DNA from: Olleya marilimosa CAM030
GTDB lineage: Bacteria; Bacteroidota; Bacteroidia; Flavobacteriales; Flavobacteriaceae
Direction: 5' to 3'
Length of the DNA stretch: 64,000 nt
Assembly (NCBI RefSeq): GCF_000518485.1
Contig: NZ_JADR01000011.1
Span: 1-64,000 of the forward strand
The notes beneath the pieces are model-generated. The model searched no databases. It was not told where the DNA came from and worked only from the letters and a program-made list of their open reading frames with translations. Shown here piece by piece: positions 1 through 9,645 of the stretch. The position numbers and the translations under genes were made by a program. Each line of letters opens with the position of its first letter. Within the stretch, counting starts at the first letter, position 1.

Positions 1-518
1 TTTAAAATGTTAGGCATAGAGGCAGATATATAAAACTTACTTGGTTTGTAAAAATATAATCCAGCTCCAATATTTGGAGTAACTTCATTAATATTTTCTG
101 AGAAAAAAGGATCATTAGCATCTATTAAATCTAATCCTGCTAACCCAATATCATGAAACGTTGCTCCTGCTTTTAATCCAAACGCTAATTTGGTGCCTGT
201 ACCTACAGGAATAGTATATGAGAAATCAACATAAGCATTAGTCTCGCTTACTGGTCCTACCTCATCACTTATTAAAGACAGTCCTAAACCTACATTTTTA
301 CCAACTGGTGAATGTAGGGTTAGTGTTCCTGTAGTTGGTGCTCCTTCTAATCCAACCCACTGACTTCTGTAAAGTGCACCTATGGCAACACCTTCTGTAG
401 ATCCAGCGTAAGCTGGATTGACCACATTCATGTTATACATGTACTGTGTGTACTGTGGGTCTTGTTGGGCTTGTACACCTATAAACACTAGGAATACGAT
501 ATATATTATTTTTTTCAT
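1..518 (-). CDS. PorP/SprF family T9SS membrane protein (3' end outside window)
   Basis: Partial gene, 172 codons visible; the C-terminal part lies beyond position 1. It starts at an ATG (516-518) followed by a signal peptide (MKKIIYIVFLVFIGVQAQ). The mature N-terminus has the PorP/SprF signature QDPQYTQYMYNMNVVNPAYA, then a pattern of glycine-rich beta strands typical of an outer-membrane barrel. SprF-type proteins are outer-membrane partners needed to export large T9SS cargo with type B C-terminal domains. The gene begins 27 bases downstream of the stop of the giant adhesin on the same strand, so the two are almost certainly co-transcribed and functionally paired. The family call is firm; the specific cargo pairing is inferred from adjacency. 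Confidence 0.9.
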   Translation of the reverse strand, partial: MKKIIYIVFLVFIGVQAQQDPQYTQYMYNMNVVNPAYAGSTEGVAIGALYRSQWVGLEGAPTTGTLTLHSPVGKNVGLGLSLISDEVGPVSETNAYVDFSYTIPVGTGTKLAFGLKAGATFHDIGLAGLDLIDANDPFFSENINEVTPNIGAGLYFYKPSKFYISASMPNIL

Positions 519-545
519 CTGTTGTCTTGTTGGTTTCTAGTTAGT

Positions 546-3500
546 TTATCTGTTTATATATACCCAAGAGGCTTTTGTTTTGTTTCCTTGATACTTCATT
601 ACATAGTAGTAAGTTCCAACTGGTAACTCGTCACCTGCGTTAGATTGACCTTCCCATTCGTCTACATAATTTGTTTTAGAGTAAACTAAAGTACCATTAC
701 GGTTGTATATCTCTAAACTTTGTACATCAAAACTACTTAAATCAAACTTGTCATTTAATCCTGGTGATACACCTGGAGAGATACCTTGTGGTATCGTACA
801 GTTTTCTAACTCTACTACAGTGACAAACTCTGATTTAGAACATCCAGTCTCAGTGTATGTTACTTCAATTTCATATTCTCCTGCTGTTAAAACAGTGTTT
901 AATGCTAATCCAGTTTGACCAACAATCTCAACACCTTCGTTATACCACTTGATACTTACTTCACTAGCTGTGTAATTCTCTGCTTGAGCAGTAATGGTTA
1001 TTGGTGATGTTGCGTTTGGACAAACCTCATATGGCATGTCTAGATTAAATGTTGTTTCTGGTCGTATTCCAAACAACAAGTCAAATGATGTTGTTTCAAA
1101 ACATCCAGATTCATTTTCTACTCTGATATAAATCGTATCTGATCCTGATTGGTAGTTAAATGTATCTGTTATAGCATTTGTACTAGTTTCTGCATCTGAT
1201 AAATCTAAATAGTAAGTAAATACTAAATCAGTCATCCCGTTTGCTAATACTGCTTCATTTGTTGTTAAATCATATTCAGCAATACCATCTTCATTATTGT
1301 CACAGCCTAAAAGGTCTTCAGGTGTACCAAGTATTGGTTTTGGTGCTAAATCTATATTAAATGAATCTACTTTAAAGCAACCAGTAACATTATTGGTTAA
1401 TCTTATATAGACAATAGTTGGAGCCGAAGTATAACTTGTTGGGTCTGTTATAGGATCTACATCGTCAATAGCATTTGCTTCAGATTCATAATAGGTTATA
1501 GTGATGTCAGATTGACTTCCTAGTATGTCGTCTTCATTAATTGTTAAATCAAATACAGTGATACCACTGTTATCGTTATCACAAGCTATAATTTCAGGAA
1601 TATCTCCAGTTTCTATATCCGGATTAGGGAAAAATTCAACTAAAATTTGATCGGTATAAAAACAAGCTGTGCTTACGTCAGTAAAAGTAATATCTACTTG
1701 ATATAGTCCTTGTTCTGTAACAACTAAAGAGGTTCCGTTTTCTCCAGCAATTGGTTCTGTAATTCCGTCTGCAACAGCATACCATGTTATGGTTGCGTTT
1801 GATGGTGGAGCAATTCCTAAATCTAAAGTTACACTATCGCCTTCACAAGTTGCTAATCCATTGCTAATTAATATGTCATTTCCAAGATCTATATTTCCAA
1901 TATCAAAACTACTGGCTTCTAAAAATACAGCTGAGTCGTAAATCGTATCACCATCATCTGCAATAACCAATTTAATACTGTATGGATTATTTGGTATCAC
2001 TACAGAGGTTGCAGTTAATGGTACTGTTCTTCCAATAAAGTTGGTTGGATTAGTAATTGCTGGTAATCCTCCTGCACCATAATAAGAATCAAATAGTGTT
2101 GGGTTGGATGAAGCACAACCATTATTATAGGCGTCGTCTCTTATTGATAGTACTGAAACTGGATCTGTTGTGCCAGGTATTACAGCAAGGTTAGTAACGA
2201 TACCTGTATTTAGGTCTGTTAATAAAAATGCAAATGCATCAGAGAATCCACATTGGAAAGTTCCATATTCTTCAGCTGCAAAAATAAAATTAAAAGACAG
2301 CTGATCAATTAGCGGTGTAAATTCAAATTCTATTAATGACGCGTTGTTAGATCCTCCTGCAGGTACATCATCTCCAGGATTACCATCTAAATCTGTGTTT
2401 ATAAAAGCTTCAAGATCTGCATCTCCTGGCCAAGAACCTCCACCTTCACTTAGGACACCTGTTTCTGGACCTGGTGCATTTAATACGTTTCCTGTAGTCA
2501 TAACAATACCACTTTGGAAAGGGAATGAAGATCCGTTTGCTTCAAAATATCCAATACCATTAGTTGTTCCAAAGTCAGTACCAGTTGACCAAGTAACGTT
2601 GTTAATTAGTGCACAAGGCGAATTTACTAATACATCTGTCACTAATTCTTGTACTGTGTATTGTGTGTCGTTTGTTGTTATTGGTGGCGGAATTGTAAAT
2701 ACACATAAATCAAAGTTTACATTTTGAAATGGAATATCTCCATCGGTATAAATTCTGATATAATATGTGTTGCCAATGGTTAATCCATTTGCTATACTAC
2801 TGTTTGTAGCTTCACAATAAATATTGGTTAAAGAATCACAATCAGTCCCTTCATATAAAGCATGATTTAAATTAACTGTATCTCCTATGATATTACTAAT
2901 GTCAATTCCGTGATCAGTTGCTATAGCATCAAATTGAAACCAAACGTCATCATTAGCTGTTCCTGTACAAATATTAGCTTGAGCTGATGTTGTCGCTCCA
3001 TATAATGTAGCACTTGTTGTATTAGTACAATTCTCGTCTGCGTTTGGTGTGACCATAATAGCATTTAAACAATCATCATTTGCTGGAGGGCAAACAGGAA
3101 CATTTAAGGTGTTACTTGTAATAATACAATTAGTGTCATCCGCATTAGCTACTGTAACTATTACATCTGTATCTAAAGGATATGGTCCCATTGTTACAAT
3201 ACCAGTATTCATTACGTTTTGTAAAGGTGTACTTTGATTGTCAGTAATATCTAAACTTGCAGCATCTCCAATACTAGTAATATCAACATTTACAAAAAAT
3301 TGATTGTTTCCTGCACTACAATCAGTGGTTGTAGAGAAAGCTACATCAGGATTAATACAAGTTGCACAATTTACTGTAACGGTTAGTGGTGTATATCCTT
3401 GAGAACCACAATCAAATATGCCATCTGATTGAACTGTAAATGAAATAGTATCTCCTGAAGACTGATAAGTCAATCCTGAAACATCTCCATTATTTCCATA

Positions 3501-6500
3501 TGGTGTTAATACGTTAAGATCTGTTGTTCCGTCTGTGTCAAATACGATTAACTCATCCCATCCTTGTTCTACTTGACCAGAGTTAAATGTAATATTTAAT
3601 GGTGTACCATCCGTAGAACTAAATGTAAAGATGTTTGTGTCATTACTTTCATAACAGTAGTTAATTGTTTGTGGTCCATCTGTTGCACAATCTAAAGTAA
3701 AGTTGAATTGTAATAATGTTGAAAAGGTAAATGGTCCTGCCCATGTGCTTGTATTTGCACCACAAACGGATTGTATATACACTTCATAATCCGTCGCAGG
3801 ATTTAACCCTGTCTCTGAAATTGTTGTTGTAGTTACTAATGTGCCTGAAGTAGGTATTCCTGTTCCTGCTGGTTGTAAAACATAATTCCATTCTGATTCT
3901 GTTCCATTAGATGTCCAAGAAATATCTGCAGAAGTTTCAGTAATTGATGTTGCAGTTATGTTACTTGGTGCTATGCAAAAGTTTCCACATGCTTCTACTC
4001 GAACTTGATCGATTGCCATGTCACTTTCAAAAATATCACCAGTACCTACATAGCTTATTTCAATATAAATAACTTGACCTAAATACGCATCTAAATTAAC
4101 TCCAATTGGTACCCAAGCTTCATCTGCAGTTGTTTGATAATCACCTGTCCATGTGTATTCTGAAGTAAATGGACCAGTTTGTGAGGTGCTAACACCAATA
4201 TTTAAGGTTCCCATATTATCTCCAAATGCATGCATCCAAAAGGATAATTCTGCACCATCAACAGCTGTAGATAAGTCTATAGCTGGAGTAATTGCTGAGG
4301 CTACGTTAGTTGTATTACCTGATCCTTCATATTCAAGGTGTGTCCCTGCATTTCCGTCCCATGTAATATTAGGGCCTGTTCCTGTAGAATTTCCATTTAC
4401 AGTTGTAATATCCCAATTTCCATTGGTGTCTGCAAAAGTCGTTCCTGTCCATCCTGAAGGCACATAGTTAGTGTCATTACCAAAATCTTCTGTAAATATA
4501 AAAGTAGATCCTCCAGTACTACATGTTACACCAACTGGAGCAGGTGGAGGCGTATTTAATGTTGTAAAGTTTATTGGTCCAGCCCAAACACTAAGTCCGT
4601 TTCCGCAATCTGCAAGAATATAAACTTCGTTATCTGTACTTGCTGTCAAACCAGTTATAGTGTAAGGATTGGTTGTAATAGCTGTTCCTGATCCTGTTGG
4701 AGTACCTGTTCCTGCTGGTTGAACTACGATTTCCCAATTGGTTTCTCCATTATTAGCAGTCCATGATATGTCTGCAGTTGTGTCTGTAACTGCATCAACA
4801 GTTAAGCCCGTAGGTGCAACGCAAAAATTACCGCATGTTTCAACTCTAACTTGGTCAATTGCCATATCACTTTCAAAAGTATCTCCTGTGCCTACGTAGC
4901 TTATTTCAATGTAAATTACTTGACCTAAATACGCATCTAAGTTGACACCAATTGGTACCCAAGCTTCATCTGCTGTTGACTGATAGTCTCCTATCCAAGT
5001 ATACTCTGAAGTAAAAGGACCAGTTTGTGAGGTGCTAACACCAATATTTAAGGTTCCCATATTATCTCCAAATGCATGCATCCAAAAAGATAGTTCTGCA
5101 CCATCTACTGCTGTAGATAAGTCTATAGCTGGAGTAATTGCTGAGGCTACGTTAGTTGTATTACCTGATCCTTCATATTCAAGGTGTGTTCCTGCATTTC
5201 CGTCCCACGTAATATTTGGGCCAGTTCCAGTAGAGTTTCCGTTAACGGTTGTAATGTCCCAATTACCATTGGTGTCTGCAAAAGTAGTTCCTGTCCATCC
5301 TGATGGCACATAATTAGTATCATTACCAAAATCTTCAGTAAATATAAATGTAGATGTTCCACTTGCACATGTTACACCAACTGGAGCAGGTGGAGGTGTA
5401 TTTAATGTTGTAAAGTTAACTGGTCCAATCCAAATACTATAACCTTCCGTTCCGCAATTTGCTCTTACATAAACTTCATAAGGTGTACTTGGTGTTAATC
5501 CAGTAGCCTGATAAGGTGCGTTTGTGGATGTAATTACTCCATCTGTTGTTGGTTCTCCAGTTCCTGCTGGTTGTACCCAAATTTGCCATTCTGTTTCTGT
5601 TGCTCCAGCATCCCATGTAATATCTGCAGTTGAGTCTCCAGTTGCAGTAGCTACTACAGCTAAAGGCTCTGGGCAAGAAGGTATAGCTCTTACTTGAAAA
5701 TTATCAACAAAAACATCGTTATCGTTAGTATCATCAACAGTTCCCTCTGAAGCTCTAATACCAAACTGAGCAGTTGTTCCTGCATAAGCAGTTAAATCTT
5801 GTACTACATGTGTTCCTGATGCAGGAATAACTGAAGTAGAATCAAACGTTTCTAATACAGTCCAAGTTGTACCACCATCTGTGGTAATTAATAGTTCTAC
5901 AGTGTCATCTGATCCTAACGTTCCAGCAGTAGTAGTACTACCAAATGTCATTACAGCAAAATCAAATTCTACTTGATAAGGAACACCAGTTAAATCAAAT
6001 TCAGGGCTTAATAACCAATCGCTTTTTGCTGCTAACCATAAGTTAATTTTATAAGCTCCTGTAAATCCGTTATTAATAAAACCATCATTAACCCAAGAAG
6101 AAGTACCTAAGTCTGTAGGACCTGTTGTTGCGTCTCCATTATCTGCAACATCCCAACAGTTAGCTGGAATAGTTGTAAAATCTTGTAAGTAATCAGGTGT
6201 AAATATTGCACAGTCCGTAGTAAAAGTTATTGGGCCTGTCCAAATGCTAAAATCTGAACCACAATTTGCTCTAACATAAACTTCATAATCTGTTGCAGGT
6301 GATAAAGTGCTATCAATATATCCTGTATTTGTTGATGTAGCTGCTCCTGAACCTGTTGGAACTCCTGTTCCTGCTGGTTGAATTGCTACTTCCCATGCGT
6401 TTTCTGTTCCGCCAATGGTCCAAGATAAATCTACAGATGTTGCTGTTGCAGCATTGATAATAAGGCCAGAAGGGTTAGGGCAACTAGCATTATATATGGT

Positions 6501-7025
6501 TATATTATCAATTAACCAGTACCATGCCCAATCATCAGCATCGTTGTAAATAAACCTTACTTGCATGTTAGCATTAGCATAGGCTGTAATATCTATGTGT
6601 TGTTGGTCAGGTGTATTAAAATTACCTGCTGACGCTGTTTGATTTAATACTTCAATCCATGCTGCACCATCATAAACTTCTACGATTGCATTGTCTGCTC
6701 CAATGTTTCTATAATATTGATCAAAATCTAAAAAAAGTGTTGTTGCAGCAGAAGCATCAAAAGCAGGAGTTGTTAAAGTTTCTAATAATAACGTACCGTT
6801 TCCGTTTGCATCACTATCTACAATTGCTACATTACTTCCGTTTAAGCTATTGCCTGTTCCTTGTTGTCCAGAAATCCATGAATCACCAGTTGCACCACCA
6901 GCATCTGTAATGGTCCAAGTCGCTGGAATGGAGGTGTCAAAATTCTCTTGTAAATAAATCTGTGAATTAGCTTGCCATCCTATTACAAAAAATAGCAATG
7001 CTAAAATGAACGTAGTTTTTTTCAT
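546..7025 (-). CDS. Giant modular cell-surface adhesin, T9SS type B cargo (2159 aa)
   Basis: Secreted multidomain protein. A signal peptide (residues 1-21, ending QANSQ) is followed by four alternating modules. Each has a MAM/jelly-roll-like domain of the F-x-E-(N/D)-F type with W-T motifs (about 22-180, 275-450, 545-735, 825-1017) and a fibronectin type III domain with the repeated phrases QPAGTG, YEVYV and W-GP (about 183-269, 455-540, 738-822, 1021-1103). Then come a CUB-like segment (about 1105-1220), a Cys-rich segment, a choice-of-anchor L type domain (about 1448-1712, TGNVLNAPGPETG), and Ig-like repeats with C-D-N-(D/N) starts (about 1800-2000). The last 86 residues match the gliding-motility-associated (CHU_C, type B) sorting domain, with the segments LEIYNRNGTLVYSK and PVGTYYYVM. 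Role inferred: adhesion or gliding at the cell surface. Modules 3 and 4 are near-identical. Confidence 0.9.
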   Translation of the reverse strand: MKKTTFILALLFFVIGWQANSQIYLQENFDTSIPATWTITDAGGATGDSWISGQQGTGNSLNGSNVAIVDSDANGNGTLLLETLTTPAFDASAATTLFLDFDQYYRNIGADNAIVEVYDGAAWIEVLNQTASAGNFNTPDQQHIDITAYANANMQVRFIYNDADDWAWYWLIDNITIYNASCPNPSGLIINAATATSVDLSWTIGGTENAWEVAIQPAGTGVPTGSGAATSTNTGYIDSTLSPATDYEVYVRANCGSDFSIWTGPITFTTDCAIFTPDYLQDFTTIPANCWDVADNGDATTGPTDLGTSSWVNDGFINNGFTGAYKINLWLAAKSDWLLSPEFDLTGVPYQVEFDFAVMTFGSTTTAGTLGSDDTVELLITTDGGTTWTVLETFDSTSVIPASGTHVVQDLTAYAGTTAQFGIRASEGTVDDTNDNDVFVDNFQVRAIPSCPEPLAVVATATGDSTADITWDAGATETEWQIWVQPAGTGEPTTDGVITSTNAPYQATGLTPSTPYEVYVRANCGTEGYSIWIGPVNFTTLNTPPPAPVGVTCASGTSTFIFTEDFGNDTNYVPSGWTGTTFADTNGNWDITTVNGNSTGTGPNITWDGNAGTHLEYEGSGNTTNVASAITPAIDLSTAVDGAELSFWMHAFGDNMGTLNIGVSTSQTGPFTSEYTWIGDYQSTADEAWVPIGVNLDAYLGQVIYIEISYVGTGDTFESDMAIDQVRVETCGNFCVAPTGLTVDAVTDTTADISWTANNGETNWEIVVQPAGTGTPTGSGTAITTNPYTITGLTASTDNEVYILADCGNGLSVWAGPINFTTLNTPPPAPVGVTCSTGGSTFIFTEDFGNDTNYVPSGWTGTTFADTNGNWDITTVNGNSTGTGPNITWDGNAGTHLEYEGSGNTTNVASAITPAIDLSTAVDGAELSFWMHAFGDNMGTLNIGVSTSQTGPFTSEYTWTGDYQTTADEAWVPIGVNLDAYLGQVIYIEISYVGTGDIFESDMAIDQVRVEACGNFCIAPSNITATSITETSADISWTSNGTESEWNYVLQPAGTGIPTSGTLVTTTTISETGLNPATDYEVYIQSVCGANTSTWAGPFTFSTLLQFNFTLDCATDGPQTINYCYESNDTNIFTFSSTDGTPLNITFNSGQVEQGWDELIVFDTDGTTDLNVLTPYGNNGDVSGLTYQSSGDTISFTVQSDGIFDCGSQGYTPLTVTVNCATCINPDVAFSTTTDCSAGNNQFFVNVDITSIGDAASLDITDNQSTPLQNVMNTGIVTMGPYPLDTDVIVTVANADDTNCIITSNTLNVPVCPPANDDCLNAIMVTPNADENCTNTTSATLYGATTSAQANICTGTANDDVWFQFDAIATDHGIDISNIIGDTVNLNHALYEGTDCDSLTNIYCEATNSSIANGLTIGNTYYIRIYTDGDIPFQNVNFDLCVFTIPPPITTNDTQYTVQELVTDVLVNSPCALINNVTWSTGTDFGTTNGIGYFEANGSSFPFQSGIVMTTGNVLNAPGPETGVLSEGGGSWPGDADLEAFINTDLDGNPGDDVPAGGSNNASLIEFEFTPLIDQLSFNFIFAAEEYGTFQCGFSDAFAFLLTDLNTGIVTNLAVIPGTTDPVSVLSIRDDAYNNGCASSNPTLFDSYYGAGGLPAITNPTNFIGRTVPLTATSVVIPNNPYSIKLVIADDGDTIYDSAVFLEASSFDIGNIDLGNDILISNGLATCEGDSVTLDLGIAPPSNATITWYAVADGITEPIAGENGTSLVVTEQGLYQVDITFTDVSTACFYTDQILVEFFPNPDIETGDIPEIIACDNDNSGITVFDLTINEDDILGSQSDITITYYESEANAIDDVDPITDPTSYTSAPTIVYIRLTNNVTGCFKVDSFNIDLAPKPILGTPEDLLGCDNNEDGIAEYDLTTNEAVLANGMTDLVFTYYLDLSDAETSTNAITDTFNYQSGSDTIYIRVENESGCFETTSFDLLFGIRPETTFNLDMPYEVCPNATSPITITAQAENYTASEVSIKWYNEGVEIVGQTGLALNTVLTAGEYEIEVTYTETGCSKSEFVTVVELENCTIPQGISPGVSPGLNDKFDLSSFDVQSLEIYNRNGTLVYSKTNYVDEWEGQSNAGDELPVGTYYYVMKYQGNKTKASWVYINR
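3973..4560 (-). repeat. Near-identical tandem module, copy A (codes for module 4 of the adhesin)
   Basis: This stretch is repeated at 4819-5406 with a constant offset of 846 bp (282 codons). Long runs are base-identical, for example about 70 bp around 4170-4240, and the few differences are mostly synonymous. It encodes the MAM-like domain that begins after PPPAPVGVTC. The offset equals one full MAM-FN3 module, so this is an in-frame module duplication. Confidence 0.9.
4819..5406 (-). repeat. Near-identical tandem module, copy B (codes for module 3 of the adhesin)
   Basis: Partner of the copy at 3973-4560. The two encoded domains differ at only a handful of residues, for instance WIGDYQS against WTGDYQT, GDTFES against GDIFES, and VETCGNF against VEACGNF. 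This is far closer than modules 1 and 2 are to each other, so the duplication is recent or the copies are being homogenised. Confidence 0.9.
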
Positions 7026-7205
7026 TTTAATGAGATTGGGTGTTAGTTTAATTTTTAGAAAAATCTTGCGAAAAACACAAGTTGGTCATTTAAAGGTATA
7101 CTTTTATTAAGAACATTTTAACACAGATAGATATAATGCATTTTTTTTCGATGAAAAGCGCATTAATTGTTAAAATTGTAGGATTTGTATATGGTTTTTA
7201 AATTT
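7026..7205. other. Intergenic region between pbpC and the adhesin
   Basis: This 180-bp AT-rich gap lies upstream of the adhesin start and downstream of the pbpC stop (both genes leftward). An imperfect hairpin with TAATGC/GCATTA arms and a TTTTC-GAT-GAAAA core sits at about 7134-7166. It has no strong U-tract, so a terminator role is only possible. I found no clean TAnnTTTG element for the adhesin. Confidence 0.4.
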
Positions 7206-9563
7206 TTATTTAGAAATTATTACATTTCTTTTGATTTCGTTGCCATATTCATCGATAACAACTAGCAAATGTTCTCCAATTTCAGGCTTAATTGCGATAT
7301 CATGAATATCTGTAGTTTGACCTATGTACGTTTTGTCGATATACCAAAAAAGAGTGCTATTTTTTTTAGAATGTGCAACTTTTAAAACTAGTTCGTTTAT
7401 AGTTTCATTAAAGTCTTTAGGTAAATAAATAATGCTTTCATTTTTAGGATAAATAAATTGCATTGTGACTTCATTTTCACCTAAACAGTCAAATCTAAAA
7501 TTAGGAAGAGATTTATAAAAAGGATTCTTTTTTTTATAATAGTATTCCATTAAAGGAGGTAGTGTAAACCAAGACTGAGTGTTAATGTCATTTAGATCCT
7601 CACAAGAGGTATTAACTTGATAGGTGTTTGTTTTATCTAAGTGTATTAATTTATGATAAGGACAAGGTTTTGTTTTTAGACCACTTAATTGTACATGTTG
7701 AAGTTGTGTATCAAAACAATTGACTGATGCCCTGTAACCGCTAAGACTACATATTTTAATTTCTTGCATTTCATCAAAGGGTTTTTTAAACCATTGGCTA
7801 TTTGGAAGCGCATCAAAAACATCAAATAAAATTGGAGCTGCAGATTGTACACCTACTAAACCAGGTCTGCCTTCTCCATCTGCATTACCTACCCAAACAC
7901 CAACAACATAATCTTTAGTTGTGCCAATTGCCCAAGCATCTCTAAAACCGTAGCTAGTACCTGTTTTCCAGGCGATTTGTTTTGAATTGTCAAAAAACTC
8001 CCAATTGTCATCGCCTTCTGGTCTGTTTACTTCTTTTAAGCTTTGATAGGTTAGATAAATTGAAGCTGCATCAAAAAGTTTTTTTTCAGTTGACTTTTTA
8101 CCAAAATCAATGGTTTGCGAGTCATAAAAAGTGGGTTCGCAAAATTCATTAGAAAAATACTCGCTTGAAGTGTCGTTAAAATGATTAATGGTCGAAGAAA
8201 ATGCTGCATAACTTTTACATAAATCCCATAAATTACTTTCGGCTCCACCTAAAATAAGTGATAATCCATAATGATTAGCGTTATAGGTTATGTCTTTTAG
8301 TTTTAAATCTTTTAGATAATGATGAAACCTATCTAATCCAAATTCTTGTAGCATCCTAACTGCAGGAACGTTTAAAGATCGAGATAAGGCACGTTTAGCT
8401 GGAACTGCTCCATCAAATTCTTTATTAAAATTTTCTGGTGAATAATTACCAAATTGAGATGGAATATCTGCTACTAATGTGTTAGGTAAAATATCTCCTG
8501 CATCTAGCATTGCAGCATATAAAAAAGGTTTTAAAATACTACCAGTACTTCTTGGTTTATTAATTATATCTACATTTTTTTGATGAGCTTTATCTGTTGG
8601 ACTATTGCCTACATAGGATAAAACCTTTCTTGTTTTAACGTCTAATACTAAGACTGAAATGTTGTAAATTTCATTTTGCTTTAACACGTTATAGTGATTG
8701 GAAACAATAGCGTTTACTTGTTCCTGAAGTTGTTTGTTTATTGTTGTTTTAACCCGTTCACCCTTGTTTGTTTTGGATATAGTTTGTAATAAGTGAGGTG
8801 CTGTTTGTGGTAATGCATATGGTTTTTGTGGTAAGCCTTCAGCTAAAGAAAGATTATAGGTTAAAGAGTCAATGCTTTTATTATCTAATAATTTTTTTAA
8901 TAGCCTATTGCGTTTTGCTAATAATTGTTTTTGATTTTTACCTGGATAAATTAGACTTGGTGCATTGGGTAATACAGCTAAAGTTGCACTTTCTGCCCAA
9001 GATAAATCATTAGCATTTCTATTATAATAACGCCAAGAAGCAGCATCAATACCAACTACATTTCCTCCAAAAGGTGCGTGACTTGCGTAAAGCGTTAATA
9101 TTTTTTCTTTACTATATCTAAATTCTAGTCTAGTTGCTAAAATAATTTCTTTAAGCTTTTCTAGATAGGTTCTTGATTGTCCTTTTCTTGATAATCTAAT
9201 AACTTGTTGGGTGATTGTGCTTCCGCCTCGTTTTATGTCTCCAGAATTTAAATTTTCTTTTAAAGCTTTAATAATAGATATAGGATTAAATCCAGGATGT
9301 TTATAAAAATAATCATCCTCAAAAGCAATGATACATGTTTTAAATTTTCCCGGAATACTATCGCTTTCCGGAAAACGCCACTGTCCATCTTTTGCTATTT
9401 GAGCTCCTAATAGTACATTGGTATTACTTGTTATAACTGTTGCTGTGGGATCTTTAAAAAGAGTTTTTGGTAAACAAAAAATATAAGCAACTAATAGCGC
9501 AAAAAGGACTGTTAATTTTTTAAAATGAGTTTTAACCAAAGGTTTAATCCTATACATGAGCAA
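7206..9563 (-). CDS. pbpC: Penicillin-binding protein 1C (bifunctional transglycosylase/transpeptidase)
   Basis: Class A PBP that polymerises and cross-links peptidoglycan in the periplasm. It has an N-terminal membrane anchor (about residues 15-34). The GT51 glycosyltransferase domain carries the catalytic glutamate in FEDDYFYKHPG (E82) and the GGSTITQQ motif (113-120). The transpeptidase domain has SxxK (SILK, S342-K345), an SxN motif in SRSLNVPA, and KTGTS (533-537). A C-terminal beta domain of the PBP1C type (about 690-785) follows. The length of 785 residues is normal. PBP1C is usually next to an alpha-2-macroglobulin gene; here that gene (12071-17647) is on the same strand but two genes intervene. 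Nothing appears broken. Confidence 0.95.
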   Translation of the reverse strand: MLMYRIKPLVKTHFKKLTVLFALLVAYIFCLPKTLFKDPTATVITSNTNVLLGAQIAKDGQWRFPESDSIPGKFKTCIIAFEDDYFYKHPGFNPISIIKALKENLNSGDIKRGGSTITQQVIRLSRKGQSRTYLEKLKEIILATRLEFRYSKEKILTLYASHAPFGGNVVGIDAASWRYYNRNANDLSWAESATLAVLPNAPSLIYPGKNQKQLLAKRNRLLKKLLDNKSIDSLTYNLSLAEGLPQKPYALPQTAPHLLQTISKTNKGERVKTTINKQLQEQVNAIVSNHYNVLKQNEIYNISVLVLDVKTRKVLSYVGNSPTDKAHQKNVDIINKPRSTGSILKPFLYAAMLDAGDILPNTLVADIPSQFGNYSPENFNKEFDGAVPAKRALSRSLNVPAVRMLQEFGLDRFHHYLKDLKLKDITYNANHYGLSLILGGAESNLWDLCKSYAAFSSTINHFNDTSSEYFSNEFCEPTFYDSQTIDFGKKSTEKKLFDAASIYLTYQSLKEVNRPEGDDNWEFFDNSKQIAWKTGTSYGFRDAWAIGTTKDYVVGVWVGNADGEGRPGLVGVQSAAPILFDVFDALPNSQWFKKPFDEMQEIKICSLSGYRASVNCFDTQLQHVQLSGLKTKPCPYHKLIHLDKTNTYQVNTSCEDLNDINTQSWFTLPPLMEYYYKKKNPFYKSLPNFRFDCLGENEVTMQFIYPKNESIIYLPKDFNETINELVLKVAHSKKNSTLFWYIDKTYIGQTTDIHDIAIKPEIGEHLLVVIDEYGNEIKRNVIISK

Positions 9564-9645
9564 TACAAAAAGTGTTTAGTTGCTTTAATAATTGTGAATT
9601 TAAAAAAATACATCTATACTTGATAATATTATCTTAATTTTAAAC

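Noticed and set aside
4153-5313. Two long rightward open frames (4153-4467 and 5032-5313) opposite the adhesin, nearly identical to each other
   Set aside because: They are antisense to the duplicated coding module; their similarity follows from the 846-bp repeat. No start context or independent coding sign.
3973-5406. Repeats in the adhesin considered as a CRISPR or satellite array
   Set aside because: The unit is 846 bp, in frame, and codes for protein modules; there are no short repeats with unique spacers.
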